This document shows, piece after piece, positions 13,801-22,690 of a stretch of 64,000 nt of DNA. The notes below the pieces were generated by a model. The model worked only from the letters and a program-made list of their open reading frames with translations, did no database searches and was not told the origin of the DNA. A program made the translations under genes and the position numbers. Source of the DNA: Antedon mediterranea (Eukaryota; Echinodermata; Crinoidea; Comatulida; Antedonidae); contig NC_092670.1 in NCBI RefSeq assembly GCF_964355755.1, positions 5,231,001 through 5,295,000 on the forward strand, written 5' to 3'. How positions within the stretch are numbered: position 1 is the first letter of the stretch; the number at the start of each line of letters is the position of its first letter.

Positions 13801-16800
13801 AATAAATCAAAGGTTCCATAAAAGTCAGATCACACTATTATGCAAAGTCGTTTCGATTTTAATATACAGTAAATTACATAGCTTTCTTAAAATAACTCCT
13901 GTCCTGTAACACAGGCATGACAAAATTGTTTAACACATTACATTGAACAAACTACTATGTTTAAAATTATAGTAAGACGATATTTTAATCGACAATTATA
14001 TTTTTAATTCTTGAAATTGAAATTGGAGTTACAAAACAGACAGAGGTTTTTATAGGTGTTTTTTATGCATAAAAAGTCATCTTTTCCAAAATTTCATGTT
14101 TGTTTTTAATACATTTTAAATTCATATATTGTGGCAAAGTTTCTTTTTTATTCTTATTTTTATTAATGTAGACCAACATTAAATTTTGCTTCAAGATATA
14201 TTGTCTCCTTTTGATTGAATATGTCATTTTAATGTCACATGATAGTTATTCACACAAAAATTTGATGATAAAAAATATTTACCTAGTAAATTGTAACCTA
14301 AGGCAAAAAATAATCAAATTGTCTTTCACTGTCTCAGACAATGGAGTTTGGTTTTTTTTCAAAATAATTTTATGGAAGTTTATTCAAACTGCAAAGTGGC
14401 CTATTTATAGTCTGATATTAAAATCTTCATTTTTTGTTTTTGAAAGACAATACATTTTTAAAAATTGCAATAATAATAATAATGTGTGCTCAGTATTTTT
14501 AATTTGTTACAGCAAGAATTAATAATTTACCATGAAAGTTTACAATGGACATAAATTATCTGTCTACAGTACCTGTGCATCTATGACAAACACTAGGGCA
14601 CCGCAACCACCAAAAATTGTCTCTGAATCAAATGTTGGGTCGAAGAAATCAATTTGTCCTGGAAAATCCCAGATCTCAAACTGCACAAATGAACTGTTAC
14701 TGATATCTATAAAAAAAAAATAAGATAATAAATTATTATTTATTATTAAAATAATTGTGCACATTTATGAACATGACCTGAATATATCTAAAAAATATAT
14801 ATATAATTAAAATTTACAAATAAAAGATTAAATGGGATAGGATTATAAAATGAGAAAAAAGGTTTATCATCACCATGGCCATAGAAATGGATACAGAATA
14901 TAATTAGGCAATTAATTGTTGACAAAACCAGTATAGTAGTAATCATCAAAAACTACAAAGGTCTAGTATCCTGTATGGAAGGCAACCATTGCCAAAATAG
15001 ACAAGGAAATCAATGGAGAATGTAATTTAACTGTAGGTTTAACAGGAAAAAATTATCATTTATTATCAAGTTAAATATGGCTTTCAACAATAGTCTCTCA
15101 AAGAATACATGATATACACTAGAACCATTTAATAGAACCATTAACTTTCACTGTGTGCAGTTGAACGACCAATGATACAAAATCAACCAATCAAATAGTA
15201 ACGATCATGTATGACATTTATTTATCTCTATAGCAGGATAGTAGACCTTGTTGTCTCATGTTGCAATAAAAATTCTATAATACAGAACTGAATTCAATAA
15301 ACTGGAACCTCCAGGCCCAACGGGAATCTGTTTTGCATTTTAATGGAATTTTAACTTACATTTAATCATTCAATAAAAACATATTTACAAGTTTCAAACT
15401 TTTAAGTAAGTAGTGACACACATTGCATGTGTTAAATACAAATTAGGACTGCAAGTAATTACCAAATATAAGAATAGCTTCTCATCAATTGAAGTATTTC
15501 ATTTTGAATTATCTCAAAACTTGCGCTCCAATAATAAAATAATAAATGATTACCAGTATTTCATTTTTTTTTACAACCTAATTCTTCCCGAGAGATGTTG
15601 AGCAATAAAATCTGATGGAATTATGCAAATACAATTTAGAATTCAAATTATTATTATTTTTTGTTGACACACTGATATAGGTTATGTCAAATTAAAATGG
15701 TAAATTATTATTAAAATGAAATAAATCATTATTCTAATGCATACAATAACTCATTTAAAAAAAAAAAAATCATTACTGTAGGTACTTTAAGCTAAGCCAC
15801 TCAACAAAAATAACTTCAAGAAAAGAACTGGAATACACCATTTGATAACAGGGTTTTGTCTACGGCACAGTTAGAAATAACATTTAATACCCCAATATGA
15901 TGGTTGCCATTTCATTTTTAGTATTTAGTAAATAATATAATACAGAGATTTTTACCACAGTAGGAATTATACAGGAAAGTGAAATTTTCTGTCTGTTCAC
16001 ACAACACAGGTGTTTGGAACATGCTATTAGATAATTAAGATTTTATCTAGATTAAGGTACAATACCCTAAAATACGATGGTTGGGTCTAATGTTGAAGTT
16101 TCATTATTTGTATAAAATAAGATAGAAATTCAGTTTTTGCTTTGTTCTAATTAAAAAGTGTGGGATATAATTCTTGTTGTGCAACATTATTTCCACATCC
16201 CCCGCTCGCAAAAGGCCGCCAGAGTATAATATAATGGAGAGTTACTGAAAATGTTAGCATAGTAAAGAGTTACACTTGCAGGACAGCATACAGTAGTTGT
16301 TAGGTGTTTGGAATATGCCATTTGATTATAGGGTATTTTCTATTCTAACATGTAAGTTAGAAACGGCAAAGCTTTTCGATATTAATAGGGAGGTTTCGCA
16401 ACCTTACGAATACGATAACGAAAACGGATACGTCATACATTTGTGAAACTTTTGAGCTGATCCCCATTTCATATTCGTAAAGCGTATTCGTGTTGACGAA
16501 TATCACCAGTCATATTCGTAACTACAAAACGAGTATAGTTTTTGATCTATTTGCACATTTTGCATTTGAATCAGGAATGATTCATGATTATAATATAATT
16601 ATAGATTTATTGAAATTAATTTACTAAAGTAATTTACTGAAATGCCAAGTCAATTTTGATAATAGCAGTTTTTAAAGTCCTCACTCGCTTTGAATTTGAT
16701 GTTACGCTAGGCCTAGGCAGCTAGGCACCAAGCAATACGTACCTGCGCTTCGCTCAAATTTACCGCAGTCATATTTTGGACGCGCCTCAATATTTCGTTG

Positions 16801-19800
16801 CCATGCGAAACAGATTTTTACTGGCTTACGAAAAACGAATACGTGTGCGTGACGTATCCGTTTTCGTATTCGTAAGATTGCGAAACCTCTCTACTACCAT
16901 AGTTGGGTCCAATTTTAGAGTTGATTATTTTTGTATTCACGGTAAACTGTATAATGCAGAGAATCTGAACATTTTTAGTGAGAGGTAAACTCACTGTAAA
17001 AATTCAGTGCAACATATGTGTTTTTTAAATGAATATAAATGCAAATAAAAGACTGTACTGTAGGTGGCAGCAAAGAGAAATTATCAAATGGCCATAAACA
17101 ATTAATTTTGATTTCACAAGTTTTTATAATGACAATAATCATATTTTTATAATAACCACATGTGTAGAGGGGTCTAGCAGGTAGATAAATTAACACTGCA
17201 GTGTACATACAACTGAATGGCCAGGTGGTTAAGGCAGGGACACTGCGACCATAACCATGCAAGCAACCACAGCCCAAAATCAGCACGAGTTCAAGACTTT
17301 TCTTGGACTAAGTATAGTTCTAAAGGTAGAAGTTTTCTCAGATAAGGACTTAAGGGCTTGCAAATAGGTCCACTGTACATATCTCATTCATATGCATCTT
17401 TTAGAAAAGTAGTGGGTTACCCCTGTCAGCTGGTCCACATCTCCTGTCATTGTGAAATAACTGTCTTTTGGTGGAATTTCCTAATTTAAGTTTTTGTGTG
17501 CGATTGTAATAATTGCATACAAATCTATTATGACGAGCTTTGATAAGCTTGGGAAACGGCTAAATTAAGTATATTATTATACTAAATATGTTAATGTAGG
17601 GGAAAAACCATGTCTTGTAGACTAACTAGACTAAGCTGAATGCAGGCATCAACTTTCTTCTCCCCTAAAGGCCAATTTACATCAAATAGTGAAGTTAAGT
17701 TGAAAATCATGTAGCTTGTCCCACATAGAATCTGTATCTATCCTGAGCAGAAACAGCCAGTCCACTACTTGTTTTGTGTAAATGGTCATAAGAAATAACA
17801 TATTCAATATTTTTATTACTGTTACCACTCCAGGAATGACATGAGATTGTTAAAGCATGAGTTAGTTTGTTGCCTAGGCCAAAAAAAAAACCTTTTTTAC
17901 CATCTTTCACTATTTTGTTTGTGCTCTCCAGGAAAAGTGTTTCATTTGGAGACATCTTGTGAAACACCACTTTCTGTATCGAGGATTTTCCACTCCTACA
18001 CAGAGAAAAAATAAAGTTGGTGATATTATTTAAAGCATTTAAATATATTTTATATCATATTCAATATTAATCCTTTTTATTTTTTAGTGACGGGCTTAAG
18101 ATTAATTTAAGTTTCTTTCCTTTCTCTTTTTACATCAAATAGCAAAACTCTGGAGGTTAAACACAGCAGGGCCTTAAACAGTAGGTGTGCATCCTGATGT
18201 GTGTAAACTCTAGGGCTCTGCTATAGGAAATGTGAAAGATGTATTGACTCAAAATTATTTGATTGAATTAAATATTAATATAATTCAGATACATTGAGGC
18301 CAAAAAGGACCACTATCATGTGGTTAGTTATAATATAAAATTACAGAATTAAGGAAACATGCATGAAAAAACATTGATACAAAAAGAAACAAAATACTGT
18401 AGTCAACTCTCTCCAAACAGTTTTATTTTGGGCAAGCCCAAAGAGTAGACACTGTATGCTGTGTCTTTATTATTACTACCTTCGTAAACCCATCAGGAGT
18501 ATCCTTGGCTTTGAGTCTGGAGTTGAGTGCCCTGCATCTCCATCCGCTTCATCTGGAGGTCCGTAAGCAAAGTCTTTGGGAAACGAGGTGCTGTAGCTAC
18601 CTGCCATAAAGGTTACTTCGTCTTCTTCCGACTGCAAAAAAGTAATGATAAATTTACTGATAATGGCAGTTATACTGTTCAGTGTGTGTGTGTGTGTGAC
18701 AGTGCGGAATGTCTTCATTATTGTAGAAAAAAGTGAGGGATCAGATGTCTTTGCAGTCAGTTTCATTTTTATGCCATAACATGTCATAATAATGAAAAAC
18801 ATGATTCAACAATCACCTGTGTTTGGTTAATTCTGTATCACATGACGTTCAGTAAACGAAAAATTGATTTCTAATAATAGTAATGAATGGTACTGATGAA
18901 CGTTCAGCAATTGATGGGGTGTAATTTAAGAAACAAATCAATATTTGATTATTTTTTTCCCATTTCTTTAGTCAAGAAAATGGAGGCAATTTAGTCATGC
19001 TAAAAGTGTTTCCAAAATATGAATAAGTTAAAGTAACTATACGGAAGATTAGTTCTGTTCTATGAACTGCAATTTCTGTACCGTAATTAATAAGTAGACA
19101 ATCAATATTAATAATAGTTTGTCAAATCATGAAAAACAACAACTAGGGCCGGCCCTAGTCTAGAGGCCTAGCTAGGACTCGGAGGCTACCTAACTGTATT
19201 ATCATATTTGAATCTGTACTGTACTCATTTTATTATTAACAATTATTTTGCGCCTTCTTGTCTTGTCCTCATTCATTCATTCATTCATCTTTTATTTCGG
19301 AAAAAAAAAAATTCTCCATAGTTCAGTAACAAATTAGTGTACATTATTGTAAATATAACAAATATATATATTATAGGCTATATATATGTTTTTTTCTGGC
19401 TGTTTACTTTATCGTTTTGATTTAGCTTTTCGCTTTTGTATCTCCATTGAGATCCAGCCACTGATACCCACAGCATTGTCATTTTTTCCAGTAATTTGCC
19501 TTTGGATTTATATATTATATGTAGATATATTTTTTAAGAAACCTAGGCCTATGCCACATAGTCACGTGGTTGGAATAATAGCTTCATCCAATCTACTGAA
19601 GGAAAAGCAAATTCATGAATACATTTTATGACAATATTGTCTGACCTCCCTAACCTGCACAACATGCCAAACACCACCTTACACATTATCTAGGTATGCC
19701 TATTCTGGGCTGCGCTAGCCAAACTCCTACTATACTAGCTAGGGTCTCACTGTGTAATGAGCTGAGTGAGGCGGGGCAGTCCAGCAGCAGTGACACACAC

Positions 19801-19998
19801 ACACAGTGTAGGTTTAGTTAGGAGGTGTACTCTAGAGGCCTAGAGTAGGCCTAGCTAGTCTAGCTGAGCTTCATCCTGTTTCAACACACAATTTTTCAAA
19901 AAACATTTTCCTTTTCGAACGAATCTTTAAATTTAAGTTAGTTAGTCTAGGAGAACTAGGCTTATCCAAAATAACAACCGAAATTACCGACTCACCAT
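1773..19998 (-). CDS. RRAGC: RagC/RagD GTPase gene (spliced, six coding exons seen, C-terminus off the left edge)
   Basis: Spliced coding region on the minus strand: 19998-19996, 18631-18480, 17995-17901, 14706-14573, 13125-12926 and 1887-1773. The reading frame stays closed across all five junctions and gives 233 residues. Visible G-domain motifs are the P-loop GLRRSGKSS (about residues 49-57), switch I around [15 protein letters not shown], switch II WDFPGQ (96-101), and HKVD (159-162) in place of the usual NKxD, which is characteristic of Rag GTPases. Human RagC is close to 400 residues, so about 40% (the C-terminal roadblock-like domain) lies beyond position 1. Family knowledge: RagC/D forms a heterodimer with RagA/B on the lysosome and recruits mTORC1 when amino acids are present. 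Invertebrates usually have one gene for RagC and RagD, so the symbol is a choice between equals. Introns are large; the one before the last visible exon is 11 kb. Confidence 0.96.
2441..2640 (-). repeat. Retroposon 3' tail with poly(A)
   Basis: Read on the minus strand, a sequence ending GAAATAAATGAAATG runs into an uninterrupted A run (the T run near 2,441-2,457 on the plus strand). This is the shape of a retroposed 3' end. The body is too short and degraded to assign a family; an RTE- or L2-like LINE fragment is likely. Confidence 0.4.
6429..7369. mobile_element. Non-autonomous DNA transposon with ~145-bp TIRs
   Basis: The left end GCGATTTTTTTTTTCGTAC (6429) mirrors the right end (7369). 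The mirror continues through ACATAAGTTGGGGACCCC, CATGAAACGTCACAAAATAA and AGAAGTGATTACAC to about 6,578 and 7,224. The 0.64 kb core has no transposase frame. It contains two copies of TAGACCCACRAGAATAAAAA (near 6,732 and 6,869). No clear target-site duplication is visible. Confidence 0.8.
7970..8145. repeat. Dispersed repeat, copy 1
   Basis: It shares TTGTTTTGATTTAGCTTTT, TTGAGATCCAGCCACTGATA and TGCCTTTGGATT with 19,385-19,517 in the same orientation. It ends in an A-rich tail (TGAATAAAAATGAAATGG), suggesting a retroposed family. The type is unknown. Confidence 0.55.
9541..9606 (+). repeat. Short satellite outpost of the 15-bp minisatellite
   Basis: It contains four degenerate units of the form GTGGCACTATGTT / AGTGCCACTATGTT, about 0.8 kb before the main array of the same unit. 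It may be a remnant or seed of the array. Confidence 0.6.
10085..10306 (-). mobile_element. tRNA-derived SINE (family A)
   Basis: On the minus strand it starts GGATAGCCGAGTGGTTAGGG (A-box-like) and then CCGGGTTCAATTCC (B-box-like), followed by a tRNA-unrelated body containing AGTCCACTCAGCTC. A diverged copy lies near 37,650-37,800. No terminal poly(A) is evident. Confidence 0.7.
10436..10945 (+). repeat. 15-bp minisatellite, about 33 units
   Basis: Tandem array of AGTGCCACTATGTTC with variants: CCAGTG, CACAGTG, a GTTTGTTCACAG expansion, and C/T changes at the ATG. Because the unit is five codons long, all frames stay open and give artificial Cys/Val/Pro- or Ser/Ala/Thr-rich frames on both strands. 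Nothing supports translation. Confidence 0.93.
11659..12264. repeat. 84-bp tandem repeat, three full units, interrupted
   Basis: Units start near 11,998, 12,082 and 12,166 (period 84; ATGAGTAAAATCAAGTAG, then GTAGGAGAAACAGTAGAGAG), with a partial fourth unit to 12,264. Another partial unit (GGAGAAACAGTAGAGAGCC) lies at about 11,667, on the far side of a SINE-like segment. The period is a multiple of three, so long frames through it on the minus strand are artefacts. Confidence 0.85.
11800..11997 (-). mobile_element. tRNA-derived SINE fragment (family B)
   Basis: On the minus strand GTGGCGCAGTGTGTTGGAC and GGAGGTTTGATTCCAAC are degenerate A- and B-box equivalents, followed by a body with TTTATAAATGGGTACCTGG. 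It sits inside the 84-bp tandem array. Confidence 0.55.
12926..13125 (-). CDS. RRAGC: RagC/D coding exon 5 (guanine-specificity region)
   Basis: The acceptor is TTTATAG before GATGACTACATGG, and the donor CATTTAAG|GTGAGT begins at 12925. It encodes 66 codons, [19 protein letters not shown] through [11 protein letters not shown], plus two bases of Ser195. The [12 protein letters not shown] segment carries the Rag-type base-recognition motif. Confidence 0.96.
13126..14572 (-). other. RagC/D intron 4, no internal feature
   Basis: AT-rich non-coding sequence between coding exons 4 and 5. I see no repeat arm, tRNA-like head or conserved frame in it. Confidence 0.7.
14573..14706 (-). CDS. RRAGC: RagC/D coding exon 4 (switch II)
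   Basis: The acceptor is TTTTATAG before 14706 and the donor CAG|GTACTG at 14572. It encodes 44 full codons starting [20 protein letters not shown] and ending [15 protein letters not shown] is the switch II motif. The segment [13 protein letters not shown] corresponds to RGTGALIYVIDAQ in vertebrate RagC. Confidence 0.96.
15830..16985. repeat. Degenerate tandem unit, three copies
   Basis: Copies begin near 15,833, 16,010 and 16,305. Each carries a GGTGTTTGGAAYATGCYATT-like or related start, a run of TA-rich sequence, and YRATGGTTGGGTCTAAT or a close variant. The third copy is split by the MITE at 16,388-16,891. Confidence 0.55.
16388..16891. mobile_element. 504-bp MITE with TA target site
   Basis: The left end GGGAGGTTTCGCAACCTTAC mirrors the right end (reverse complement GAGAGGTTTCGCAATCTTAC). 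The mirror continues through GAATACG and AACGGATACGTCA. Both ends are flanked by TA (16,386-16,387 and 16,892-16,893), as in Tc1/mariner-type insertion. It is richer in CpG than its surroundings and has no coding frame. Confidence 0.85.
17215..17440 (+). mobile_element. tRNA-derived SINE, diverged (family C)
   Basis: It begins ATGGCCAGGTGGTTAAGGC (A-box-like) and contains CACGAGTTCAAGAC (B-box-like). Its body has TTTTCTCAGATAAGGAC and AGTAGTGGGTTACCCCTGTC. The same order of blocks is found at 58,462-58,720, so they belong to one family. Confidence 0.6.
17901..17995 (-). CDS. RRAGC: RagC/D coding exon 3 (P-loop completion, switch I)
   Basis: The acceptor is TGTAG at 17996 and the donor GATG|GTAAAAAAGG at 17900. 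It encodes [20 protein letters not shown] and onward to STNKIVKD, near-identical to vertebrate RagC/D. The exon contributes one base at each end (95 nt in all) and joins neighbours in phase, giving Arg52 upstream and Asp84 downstream. Confidence 0.96.
18480..18631 (-). CDS. RRAGC: RagC/D coding exon 2 (N-terminus to half of the P-loop)
   Basis: The acceptor TTTTTTGCAG is followed by TCGGAAGAAGACG, and the donor is AG|GTAGTAAT at 18479. It encodes residues 2-51 plus two bases of Arg52. An acidic, unconserved start leads to FPKDFAYG, matching the FPKDFGYG of vertebrate RagC, then [11 protein letters not shown]. The exon ends inside the P-loop, in phase 2. A longer frame extends upstream through the acceptor, but its extra residues come from a GT-rich intron and are not protein-like. 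Confidence 0.93.
18812..18896. repeat. 85-bp dispersed repeat, copy 2 (inverted)
   Basis: Reverse complement of the 1,045-1,133 copy: it reads CACCTGTGTTTGGTTAATTC, then CTGTATCACATGACGTTC. It lacks about six bases present in copy 1. Both copies are intronic. Confidence 0.6.
19385..19517. repeat. Dispersed repeat, copy 2
   Basis: Direct copy of the 7,970-8,145 repeat, sharing TCGTTTTGATTTAGCTTTTC, GAGATCCAGCCACTGATAC and TGCCTTTGGATT. Copy 1 lacks the CGCTT of this copy, and this copy lacks the A-rich tail. Confidence 0.55.
19561..19570. promoter_or_regulatory. CLEAR-like E-box in RagC/D intron 1
   Basis: GTCACGTGGT matches the CLEAR/TFEB consensus GTCACGTGAC at 8 of 10 positions, including the CACGTG core. 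It lies about 430 bp downstream of the start codon in intron 1. RRAGD is a reported direct TFEB/MiT target in vertebrates; conservation of that control here is inference. Confidence 0.35.
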
Positions 19999-20087
19999 CT
20001 TGGTTTTATTTTATCATGTGATAAAAATTTGTTTTGAGTGAGTCTAGTAGTCTTCTGCTCTTTTCTCTTTCGGGGCAGTCAGCTGAC
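19996..20087 (-). CDS. RRAGC: RagC/D first exon: 5' UTR and start codon only
   Basis: On the minus strand the sequence reads CCAAGATGGTGAGTC, so the exon ends directly after the ATG (19998-19996) with a consensus donor GTGAGT at 19995. Joining this ATG to the exon starting at 18631 gives [13 protein letters not shown], a sensible Rag N-terminus, which is why I prefer it over the in-exon Met codon (residue 10). CCAAGATGG also resembles a YY1 site, a common arrangement at housekeeping starts. The upstream limit of the 5' UTR is not known; I placed it loosely at the E-box palindrome near 20087. Only the last three bases are coding. Confidence 0.8.
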
Positions 20088-20125
20088 ATTTTTGCCGGAA
20101 ACAGTATTTTATAAATACGTCAATT
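20000..20125 (-). promoter_or_regulatory. RagC/D core promoter region
   Basis: Just upstream of the ATG exon (minus strand) are a palindromic E-box GTCAGCTGAC (20078-20087), an ETS-like CCGGAA (20095-20100), an AT-rich TATTTATAAAATAC and a TGACGTA CRE-like half site near 20115. These are motif sightings only; no start site can be fixed from sequence. The region lies only about 120 bp from the end of a 4.3 kb transposon-like element. Confidence 0.5.
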
Positions 20126-20924
20126 AAATACAAAATAGATTGCATATAGGCCTAGTTTTAATAAATATTTTTTAATTAATTTTATTTATTATTTGGATTT
20201 TTGTATACTTCTTTGCAAATTTTGATAAGTATTTACTAGACATATAAGGGTGTTTCCATAAATTAAGGGGCCAGTGGGTATTTTAGTATTGGTGATAGTT
20301 AGTTTGCTGTTTACTCTAAATTGGTAATAGTTATTTAAAAAATGATTTTATCATATGATAGAACAATAATATGGGTTAATACTATTACATGTTGGAAAAA
20401 AAAAATTGCAAAAAAAAACGATTTTTAAAAAAAATATATCGTGGTGTCTAGCTCATTTTATTAAAATATGTGTGACATTTAAATACACTGACATATCAGA
20501 GTTTAAAAAATATACTACAGCAATAGTTATTTTGTATTTATTTATCATCACAATAGAGTACAAAGCAACGTTAAATATAAGCTAATTACAATTTCCCACG
20601 ATTTTTTGTTTTCCACACAACGGTCCGCGACGTCCAGCATCACAACGTAACATTTCGTGTCTCACTTTGTTACGTTGTTAGTACGATCTTTATTAGTGAA
20701 CAGACACAAGAAGTACCACTATAATGACGAAAATCGAATTACATTCACTACAACAGATCACTGAAATTTACCTTACACAATGTTCTACAAAATGGCGATT
20801 TTATTTAGTCAGTTACAGACGAAAAACTATTTTTTTAGAACATTTCGTGTCTCGTATATTCGTTACGTAGTTATTCATAGACCATCGGTGGTAAACGCCG
20901 CGAGAGCTATTTCTGAAGTTGAAG

Positions 20925-20934
20925 GTCACGTGAT
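20925..20934. promoter_or_regulatory. CLEAR-like E-box upstream of RagC/D
   Basis: GTCACGTGAT matches the CLEAR consensus at 9 of 10 positions. It lies about 0.9 kb upstream of the RagC/D first exon, inside the 20,248-24,549 TIR element. It is the best CLEAR match I found near the gene. Confidence 0.4.
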
Positions 20935-22139
20935 TCAAGAAGCAGGCGAACTAAAGTCTCGGCGAAAAAATCATCGCTAGGATCCGCGCTAATTTCGAGT
21001 TACAGCGGTAGAGACTTTTCGTGTCCCTCTGTTACGTTGTTTCAACTGTTACGTTGTAAATAACTTCTACGCGCTTCATTGCATGTAAGTTTTGTGTATT
21101 TTTATTTTGTTAGTTTTTAGAATTTAGAAAATAGTGGGTTATAATGAAAAATACAAGAAAATTAAACGCCAAAACTATCTTCGTACTCTACGTCAACATC
21201 ATAGTCAAAAACTGGGTGTCGTATACACAATGAGACACGGTTACGTTGGTAGTTTGTTGATACTATATAGTTGATATTTGTTTTAATGTGGTAGGAATGT
21301 TGTTTATCTCATAGCAGCTTCATAATGTATACCCAATGAACAGATATGTCTATAATTGATTAATATTTAACAAATTAATGAGCAAAATTGCAAAACATTT
21401 TCCACTAGGCAGGTTACAGCGTAACATCGTAGAAGATACGCCGTGTCTTGTTACGTAGTGTACTAGACCTTATACTGGTGTAGTATTTTGCAAATAATTA
21501 GCAATTAGTTACCATAAAATCTTTAAATTTTACATTATGTGTTTGCTATTTGGTTATTGCTTCTATATGACACAGAAAAATAAAAATTTATTTAATTATT
21601 GTCACAAGAAATAGGGATAAAAGTCCATAGTTTACAACCACTTTCAGAATAAAAACAAATTCGTCGTTTTTGACTATTCTATTTGTTACAGTAGGAAAAA
21701 AAAAGAATTGTATTTGGTTCATTTCAGTTATAATAAAAAACATATTACACAAAATAATGTGTAATATTAGTACATAATTTTGTTTATTTATTTAACGTTG
21801 CTATTCGACAAGATAAAATATGAATTAAATGTTTACTATAATATACATTTAAAATACCCTCCACTATAGTGAGCGAGTCCAAGCAACTTGGTTGTCGCGT
21901 ATGCGCGCCTATCATATTTGGGCGATTTCACTTGATGTGTAGGGAATATTTAACTTGTTTCAATTACAATCTACGGAAGATATACTAAGGTTTTATAAAT
22001 TTAATAATAATTAATAACTTTATTTAAATTGATAAAAACAATTACATATAATATAAACGCAAGGCTGTGGATAACAATTTATTATGAACGAAATCAAATC
22101 AAAACAACAAAGAACAATAGGTTCTCCTAATAGTAATAG

Positions 22140-22690
22140 GATAGTATTACCACGTGCTTGGGCAATGAACTCTGCTCCACATTGCGATAAGTTTATTTTT
22201 AGCTGGCTCGGCGACTCCGAAGCTGAAAGGGGTGACTGGTATTTCTACAGGTCTGTACGATAATTATTAAGGGTTTTCCGAAATATCACGTGCTTGGCTA
22301 ATGAGCTCTCCTCCACATTGAGATCGCGTTTATTTTTTAGCTGACTCGGCGACTCCGGCGGTATTTCTACAGCGAGAGTGTATATACTCCATGTACGATG
22401 ATTATTAATAGGGTTTTCCGAAACACCACGTGCTTGGCTAATAAAATTCTCCTCCAAATTGAGATCGCGTTTATTTTTAGCTGTTCAGTTTGATGGACCT
22501 TTATTTTTTAATTTTTATTGAAAACCAACGTGATTGCTGGCTCGGCGACTCCCGGTGCTCAAATTGGGTGACTGGTATTATTTCGGTCATGGTTCGGTGA
22601 ACCTTTATTTTGTTGGCCAAAACCCACATGCTTGCTTCGTCGGCTCCCTACAAAGAGATCGCGCTTAGTTTAATGGGGAACCTTTATTTA
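22140..22690. repeat. ~140-bp tandem units, about four copies
   Basis: Units share CACGTGCTTGG, GAGATCGCGTTTATTTTTAG and GGCTCGGCGACTCC, and the first three are well preserved (starts near 22,151, 22,287 and 22,427). The last copies, from 22,530, are degenerate. It is internal to the 4.3 kb TIR element. Confidence 0.7.

Larger units (their letters stand above)
14707..17900 (-). other. RagC/D intron 3
   Basis: Non-coding. The left part to 15,800 is plain AT-rich sequence. The right part holds a degenerate repeated unit (15,830-16,985), a MITE inserted in its third copy, and a tRNA-derived SINE at about 17,215. Confidence 0.75.
17996..19995 (-). other. RagC/D introns 1 and 2 (around exon 2)
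   Basis: Intron 2 is 17,996-18,479 and intron 1 is 18,632-19,995. They contain a short (GT)n near 18,682, the second copy of an 85-bp repeat (about 18,812-18,896), an (ATTC)n LINE-like tail at 19,270-19,312, a dispersed repeat at 19,385-19,517, and a CTAG/GGCC-rich stretch at 19,690-19,960 next to exon 1. Confidence 0.7.

Noticed and set aside
18632-18802. Upstream extension of the RagC/D exon 2 frame to a Met at 18,802
   Set aside because: It crosses a clear acceptor TTTTTTGCAG and a (GT)n tract. The spliced ATG at 19,998 gives a better N-terminus.
20780-20980. 66-codon frame ending in a basic cluster as a transposon gene
   Set aside because: Too short, with no recognised domain; kept only as a note because it covers the best CLEAR-like site.
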